A stretch of 64,000 nucleotides of DNA. It comes from Pseudoalteromonas sp. CO133X (GTDB taxonomy: Bacteria; Pseudomonadota; Gammaproteobacteria; Enterobacterales; Alteromonadaceae). This document shows positions 60,161 through 64,000 of the stretch, piece after piece. Both the position numbers and the translations under genes were made by a program. The notes beneath the pieces were generated by a model. It made no database searches. It was not told the DNA's origin and saw nothing but the letters and a program-made list of their open reading frames with translations. The stretch covers positions 1 through 64,000 of the forward strand of contig SGPE01000022.1 of assembly GCA_004208945.1 (NCBI GenBank), given 5' to 3'. Positions within the stretch are counted from its first letter, which is position 1. Every line of letters begins with the position of its first letter.

Positions 60161-62107
60161 GTGAAAACAACAAAGCTTAAAAACGCAATGCAAAAGGCTG
60201 GTTTAGCTAGCCTATTTGCCTTGTCGTTTGGCGCTCTGACGGGCTGTCAGACTACGGCTGGAGACAACACAGCCAAAGCAGATGTCGCAGCCACAGCAAA
60301 AGCGCCAATTCAAGATGATGGTATTTTTACTAATCCTCTTTTCCCAAATGGCGCCGATCCATGGCTTGAGTACTGGGATGGTAACTATTACCTAACCACA
60401 ACAACATGGACATCTGAGTTAGTGATGCGTAAATCACCAACACTAGCTGGCCTTGCTGATGCAACACCAGTCAATGTTTGGTCTGATTCAAATCCTGAGC
60501 GCTGTTGTAACTTCTGGGCGTTTGAGTTCCACCGCCTAAAAGGACCAAACGGCTACCGTTGGTACATGATGTACACAGCTGGTACTGATGGCACTTTAGA
60601 TAACCAACACTTAAACGTATTAGAAAGTGCTGGTGATGACCCTATGGGTCCATACGAATACAAGGGCGCATTAATGCCTAACGTATGGAACATCGACGGT
60701 AACTACCTAACATACAAAGACAAGCTATATGTGATCTACTCACAATGGCAGGGTGATCAGCAATTAAACATTATTGCTGAAATGGAAAACCCATGGACTC
60801 TGAAGAAGAACTCACCGCATACGGTGATCACGCGTCCTGAGCTAGATTGGGAAATCAGTGGTCGTAAAGTAACTGAAGGCGCTGAAATTTTACAGCACAA
60901 TGGCCGTACGTTTATGACGTACTCAGCGAGCTTCTGTAATACTCCTGATTACAAACTAGGTATGCTTGAGCTTGTTGGTGACGATCCGCTTAAAGCGAGC
61001 AGCTGGAAAAAATACGAAAAGCCAGTATTTGAGCGTACAGAAGAAGTGTTTGGCCCAGGTCACAACGGCTTTTTCACATCGCCAGACGGCACAGAAGATT
61101 GGTTAGTTTATCACGGTAATGATTCGGTAGAGCACGGTTGTAGTGCGACGCGTTCATTACGTGCGCAAAAATTTACTTGGAATGACGATGGCACGCCAAG
61201 CTTTGGTAAACCATTAACACCAGGCGTTGAAGTAGCACCGCCATCAGGTGAGTACGGCCCTCTTGTCACGCGAGTGCAAGGTCAACGTTATCAATTAGTG
61301 AATGCAACAAGCGGCTTATGTTTAGACATTGCAGCTGATCCGCAAGATGCACGTGCAGTTCAACGTCAGTGTGCAAGCACCAATGGTCAATGGGTTATTG
61401 ATGCAACAACAGATGGTTTTGTTCGTTTAGCTAACCGTGAAGACAGCAAGTTCTTAGAGCTTGAAAGCTGTAATGACGCAGATAACGCTAAAGTACAATC
61501 TGCAGCATGGTGCAATAATTTCTGCCAGCAATGGAAAGTAGCACCAAGTACAGATGGTAATGTATCTATTACTAACCGTTACACAGGCAAGCCATTAGCG
61601 GTTGCTGGTTGTTCTGCCGCACAAAACCAAGCGGTTTTACAGCAAAGCGACGCAACAGCGTGTGGTGACTGGCAATTACGCCCAATGGGCAGTGTTGTTG
61701 TATTAAGTCAACAAAGTGGTAAAGCACTTAGCGTGGCAGATACAGTTAAAGCAGGTACTAATGTTGAGCAACAAGCTTACACGCATAAAGATGCACAGCA
61801 ATGGTTCTTCACACCAACAGATACAGGCTATGTAAGCCTTAAACAAAGTGCTGACAGCGAGTTCTGTGCTGCGGTAGCTGATAATGCCTTAGTACCAGGT
61901 GCCAACGTAGAAATGGCTTCCTGTGCAGCGAAAACAGCACAGTGGCGCATTGCTCCAGTAGAAGGTGGTGGTGTTATGCTTATCAACCGCTACACAAAAC
62001 AAGCACTTGGTTTAAGTAACTGTGGTTTAGCGGAAAACACTAACTTTGCACAACAGCCTGATTTAGGTAACAAGTGCCAAGTGTTCCATCTGCGTGAACC
62101 AAATTAA
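60161..62107 (+). CDS. GH43 arabinosidase/arabinanase lipoprotein with ricin-type lectin repeats
   Basis: A 648-residue lipoprotein (signal ending in LTGCQTTA, Cys about 29). The GH43 five-blade domain covers about residues 50-365: base Asp in PNGADPWLEYWDGNYYL, the pKa-tuning Asp in WNIDGNYLTY, acid Glu in VTEGAEILQHNG. From about 370 to the end there are ricin-B/CBM13-like repeats with QxW-type endings (RYQLVNATSGLCLDIA, NGQWVID, QQWKVAP, AQQWFFTP, AQWRIAP). It cuts arabinose from polysaccharide at the cell surface. With galM and araBDA it forms an arabinan-use set. A transporter for arabinose is missing in the window. Confidence 0.92.
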   Translation: MKTTKLKNAMQKAGLASLFALSFGALTGCQTTAGDNTAKADVAATAKAPIQDDGIFTNPLFPNGADPWLEYWDGNYYLTTTTWTSELVMRKSPTLAGLADATPVNVWSDSNPERCCNFWAFEFHRLKGPNGYRWYMMYTAGTDGTLDNQHLNVLESAGDDPMGPYEYKGALMPNVWNIDGNYLTYKDKLYVIYSQWQGDQQLNIIAEMENPWTLKKNSPHTVITRPELDWEISGRKVTEGAEILQHNGRTFMTYSASFCNTPDYKLGMLELVGDDPLKASSWKKYEKPVFERTEEVFGPGHNGFFTSPDGTEDWLVYHGNDSVEHGCSATRSLRAQKFTWNDDGTPSFGKPLTPGVEVAPPSGEYGPLVTRVQGQRYQLVNATSGLCLDIAADPQDARAVQRQCASTNGQWVIDATTDGFVRLANREDSKFLELESCNDADNAKVQSAAWCNNFCQQWKVAPSTDGNVSITNRYTGKPLAVAGCSAAQNQAVLQQSDATACGDWQLRPMGSVVVLSQQSGKALSVADTVKAGTNVEQQAYTHKDAQQWFFTPTDTGYVSLKQSADSEFCAAVADNALVPGANVEMASCAAKTAQWRIAPVEGGGVMLINRYTKQALGLSNCGLAENTNFAQQPDLGNKCQVFHLREPN

Positions 62108-62133
62108 GTTATAAGTAATAAATCGACTCAACC

Positions 62134-62164
62134 AAAGCCACTTCATTTATGAGTGGCTTTTTTT
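62134..62164 (+). terminator. terminator of the arabinose gene cluster
   Basis: 9-bp stem aaagccact/agtggcttt (62134-62142, 62152-62160) with a 9-base loop and a run of seven T. Confidence 0.92.
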
Positions 62165-62174
62165 GCGCTCATTT

Positions 62175-62591
62175 TCACACCAGCGCACTAATTAATACCC
62201 CTGGATCGCTGATACCGGCCTCTTTCATTGCATCTGCGATAGCTTGGCTTAGTGACATAACTTGGTTTTGTAACCCCATGACTATTTCAAGTTGTATTTC
62301 GATTTGTGTTTTAACTGCATCATCTTGTTGGTTTTCTGAGGCTTGTAGTTTTGCAAGTTGCTCTTTTGCTTGCTCAAGTTGTTCTTTTAAAAGTTCTAAC
62401 TGGGCGAGCATTTTTTGAATTGCAGCTGGCAGTTCACTCTTTTTTTCTTGCGCTTTTGTTTCTGCTGTTTGTTGTCCAGAAAGAGTTGCTCTCTCAGCAA
62501 TAGAGAAACGATAGTCGGATGTCGTATCGTCTTTTGCCGTCGATTTTTGGTTATCTATGTTCAGGGCATGCGCTAACGAGTTAATATTCAT
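62175..62591 (-). CDS. hypothetical coiled-coil protein
   Basis: A 138-residue soluble protein without a signal peptide. Residues about 55-120 form a strong coiled coil (LPAAIQKMLAQLELLKEQLE and on), rich in Gln, Glu and Leu. The start has MNINSLAHAL and a charged, disordered region. Not recognised; proteins of this style occur near chemotaxis or motility genes, and a chemoreceptor gene is the neighbour upstream, but no link is shown. Confidence 0.65.
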   Translation of the reverse strand: MNINSLAHALNIDNQKSTAKDDTTSDYRFSIAERATLSGQQTAETKAQEKKSELPAAIQKMLAQLELLKEQLEQAKEQLAKLQASENQQDDAVKTQIEIQLEIVMGLQNQVMSLSQAIADAMKEAGISDPGVLISALV

Positions 62592-62678
62592 CGCGGTTAA
62601 GTATAAGTGAAGGATAAATTAGTATCGGCAATGGGTACTACTTCTTTAGCTTTTATTTAATGTAGCACTGGAGCTGTT

Positions 62679-62711
62679 ACCTCGATACCGACAAACTGGT
62701 ATCGAGGTTTT
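62679..62711. terminator. hairpin at the end of the chemoreceptor gene
   Basis: 11-bp perfect stem acctcgatacc/ggtatcgaggt (62679-62689, 62698-62708) with an 8-base loop, three bases past the stop of the minus-strand chemoreceptor gene. Confidence 0.75.
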
Positions 62712-62713
62712 GA

Positions 62714-64000
62714 TTAATCTGCTTTAAAGAAACTAATTTGCCGTTTGAGCCCTTCGGCAAGGGTTTTTAAGTCGTCAGCAGAGCTTATTGTGCCTTGGGT
62801 ACGAGATTCACTGTCTTTTGCAAGTTGACTTATTTGATGAAGGTTTTGTGTTATTTCTTGTGCAACCGTGCTTTGCTGATCGGTTGCTTCAGCAATGTTA
62901 CTTGAGGAGCGGGTTAATTCCCCAATACTGATGGTAATAGACTCTAATTGCTCTCCTGTTTTTTTGCCTTCTTCTGAAGACTTAAGCCCTAGCTGCTGGC
63001 TTTGTTTCATCTTTTCTGCCGCCATGGTAACTTGGCTTTGTAGTTGCTCGATAGTTTGGCTTATTTCGACAATCGATTTTTGTGTGCGCTGAGCTAAAGT
63101 TCTGACCTCATCGGCAACAACTGCGAAGCCTCGTCCTTGTTCACCTGCTCTGGCCGCTTCAATTGCTGCATTTAGCGCTAATAAATTAGTTTGCTCAGCA
63201 ATGGCATTAATAACTTCAGTCACTTTACTTATTTCATTGCTAGCATCATTCACTTTTTCTACCGCATCATGACTGTTATTAAGTTGCTGACTAAGCAGCA
63301 TTAAATCATTGATGACTTGCGTTAATTGGCTTTGTCCTGATTGGGCATCTTTATCAACTTGAAGTGTCTGGTTCGCGCCTTCAGTGGCATTATGTGCAAC
63401 ATCTTTTATCGAGCACGACATTTGCTCTATTGCCGTTGCAATCTGTGCGGTTTGTGCCATCATTTCATGGGCTTCTTGACCATTTTGTTGTGCTAAGTGG
63501 TGAGCCGCAGATGCTTGCGTTTCAAGTTGTACTATTGATGTTTGTAAAGCCAGTATTAGCTTTTTAAGCTCCACAGACATTTTACTCACACTTGCCGTAA
63601 TCGTTACAACTTCATTATCACTAGGCTGGTTAGTGGCTTCAATATACTGCAATAAGTCACCTTTACCCAGAGCATCAACTGTTTTGGTTAGTTTTTTTAG
63701 TGGTGCGAGCGTCTTTACTAGCCCCCAAAATAATAGAAGGGTAATCATGATTATGCCGGCGAGAGAGGCCAGTGCATTTACACGCATTAATTGCCAGCTT
63801 TCGTCATTTAGCTCATGTGCTTTTACGCGAGCGAGTAGTGTCCAGTTCCAGCCTTTTACCTTTTTTGCAAGTGCAAACATCGTTTCACCTTGTTGGCTGG
63901 TATAATAGACATGTTCGTTTGAGTCGGTTTGCTCAATCGGCAATCCTTGCAAGGTTTGTTTTGTTAACTGTTCTCCTGATTGACTATGCGGACCTACAAT
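62714..64000 (-). CDS. methyl-accepting chemotaxis protein, N-terminal part beyond the window
   Basis: Chemoreceptor cut by the window edge; the frame stays open to base 64000 with no start codon that fits. What is seen: the end of a periplasmic Cache-like sensor domain ([29 protein letters not shown]), a second transmembrane helix ([20 protein letters not shown]), a HAMP domain ([16 protein letters not shown]) and the signalling domain. The conserved hairpin tip reads [20 protein letters not shown] with [18 protein letters not shown]. Methylation-type Gln/Glu pairs lie on either side. The ligand is unknown; Cache sensors commonly bind amino acids or organic acids. Confidence 0.93.
   Translation of the reverse strand: MVGPHSQSGEQLTKQTLQGLPIEQTDSNEHVYYTSQQGETMFALAKKVKGWNWTLLARVKAHELNDESWQLMRVNALASLAGIIMITLLLFWGLVKTLAPLKKLTKTVDALGKGDLLQYIEATNQPSDNEVVTITASVSKMSVELKKLILALQTSIVQLETQASAAHHLAQQNGQEAHEMMAQTAQIATAIEQMSCSIKDVAHNATEGANQTLQVDKDAQSGQSQLTQVINDLMLLSQQLNNSHDAVEKVNDASNEISKVTEVINAIAEQTNLLALNAAIEAARAGEQGRGFAVVADEVRTLAQRTQKSIVEISQTIEQLQSQVTMAAEKMKQSQQLGLKSSEEGKKTGEQLESITISIGELTRSSSNIAEATDQQSTVAQEITQNLHQISQLAKDSESRTQGTISSADDLKTLAEGLKRQISFFKAD

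Overview
The window looks like a chromosomal stretch of a marine gammaproteobacterium of the Alteromonadales, most like Pseudoalteromonas. The grounds are the moderately AT-rich base composition, many TonB-dependent receptors and exported peptidases, a sigma-54 regulated ABC efflux locus, and the protein sequences themselves. It opens in the last part of a 5S rRNA gene and closes inside a chemotaxis receptor. No tRNA, transposase or CRISPR array was seen.

Layout. 1-370: end of 5S rRNA, its terminator and a palindrome-rich spacer. 371-3095: cell-envelope genes, including the lytic transglycosylase mltD. 3181-10487: a response regulator and histidine kinase divergent from a MacAB-like ABC efflux operon, with a good sigma-54 promoter and two probable activator sites between them. 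10606-12036: an acetyltransferase and an aspartyl-protease-like protein.

12261-27715 is the most novel part. It is a long co-directional RiPP-type operon on the minus strand. In order of transcription it holds a double-glycine precursor peptide, an unknown helical protein, a second double-glycine precursor, a radical SAM enzyme, a small membrane-fusion protein, a C39-peptidase ABC exporter, a second MacAB-like ABC system and an exported S9 peptidase. Divergent from it are a CadC/ToxR-like membrane regulator with a propeller-type periplasmic part, an easily missed 56-residue secreted peptide and a LuxR-family regulator.

27880-30566: glmR-glmS. 30877-34000: haloalkane dehalogenase divergent from a MarR regulator, then an esterase-like protein and a small membrane protein. 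34019-34183 carries a fragment resembling the Cys motifs of CcoI/FixI. 34327-37498: a tight four-gene operon (polytopic His-rich membrane protein, ketoacyl synthase III, haem-oxygenase-like metalloenzyme, unknown), probably a small lipid or specialised-metabolite pathway. 37711-40926: a tricorn-like protease.

41078-50262 is a zinc-uptake island: ZnuD-like receptor, AztD-like His-rich lipoprotein, ZrgA-like protein, Zur, a MerC-like protein, and a second TonB receptor followed by a DUF1624 membrane protein. Four Zur-box-like sites stand in two pairs, each pair 28 bp apart. 50969-62107: transketolase and transaldolase next to an arabinose operon (araB-araD-araA, HAD phosphatase, exported aldose epimerase, GH43 lipoprotein with ricin-type lectin repeats). 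Arabinan or arabinoside cleavage, sugar epimerisation, isomerisation, phosphorylation and pentose-phosphate entry are thus encoded together. The window ends with a small coiled-coil protein and a methyl-accepting chemotaxis protein cut by the edge.
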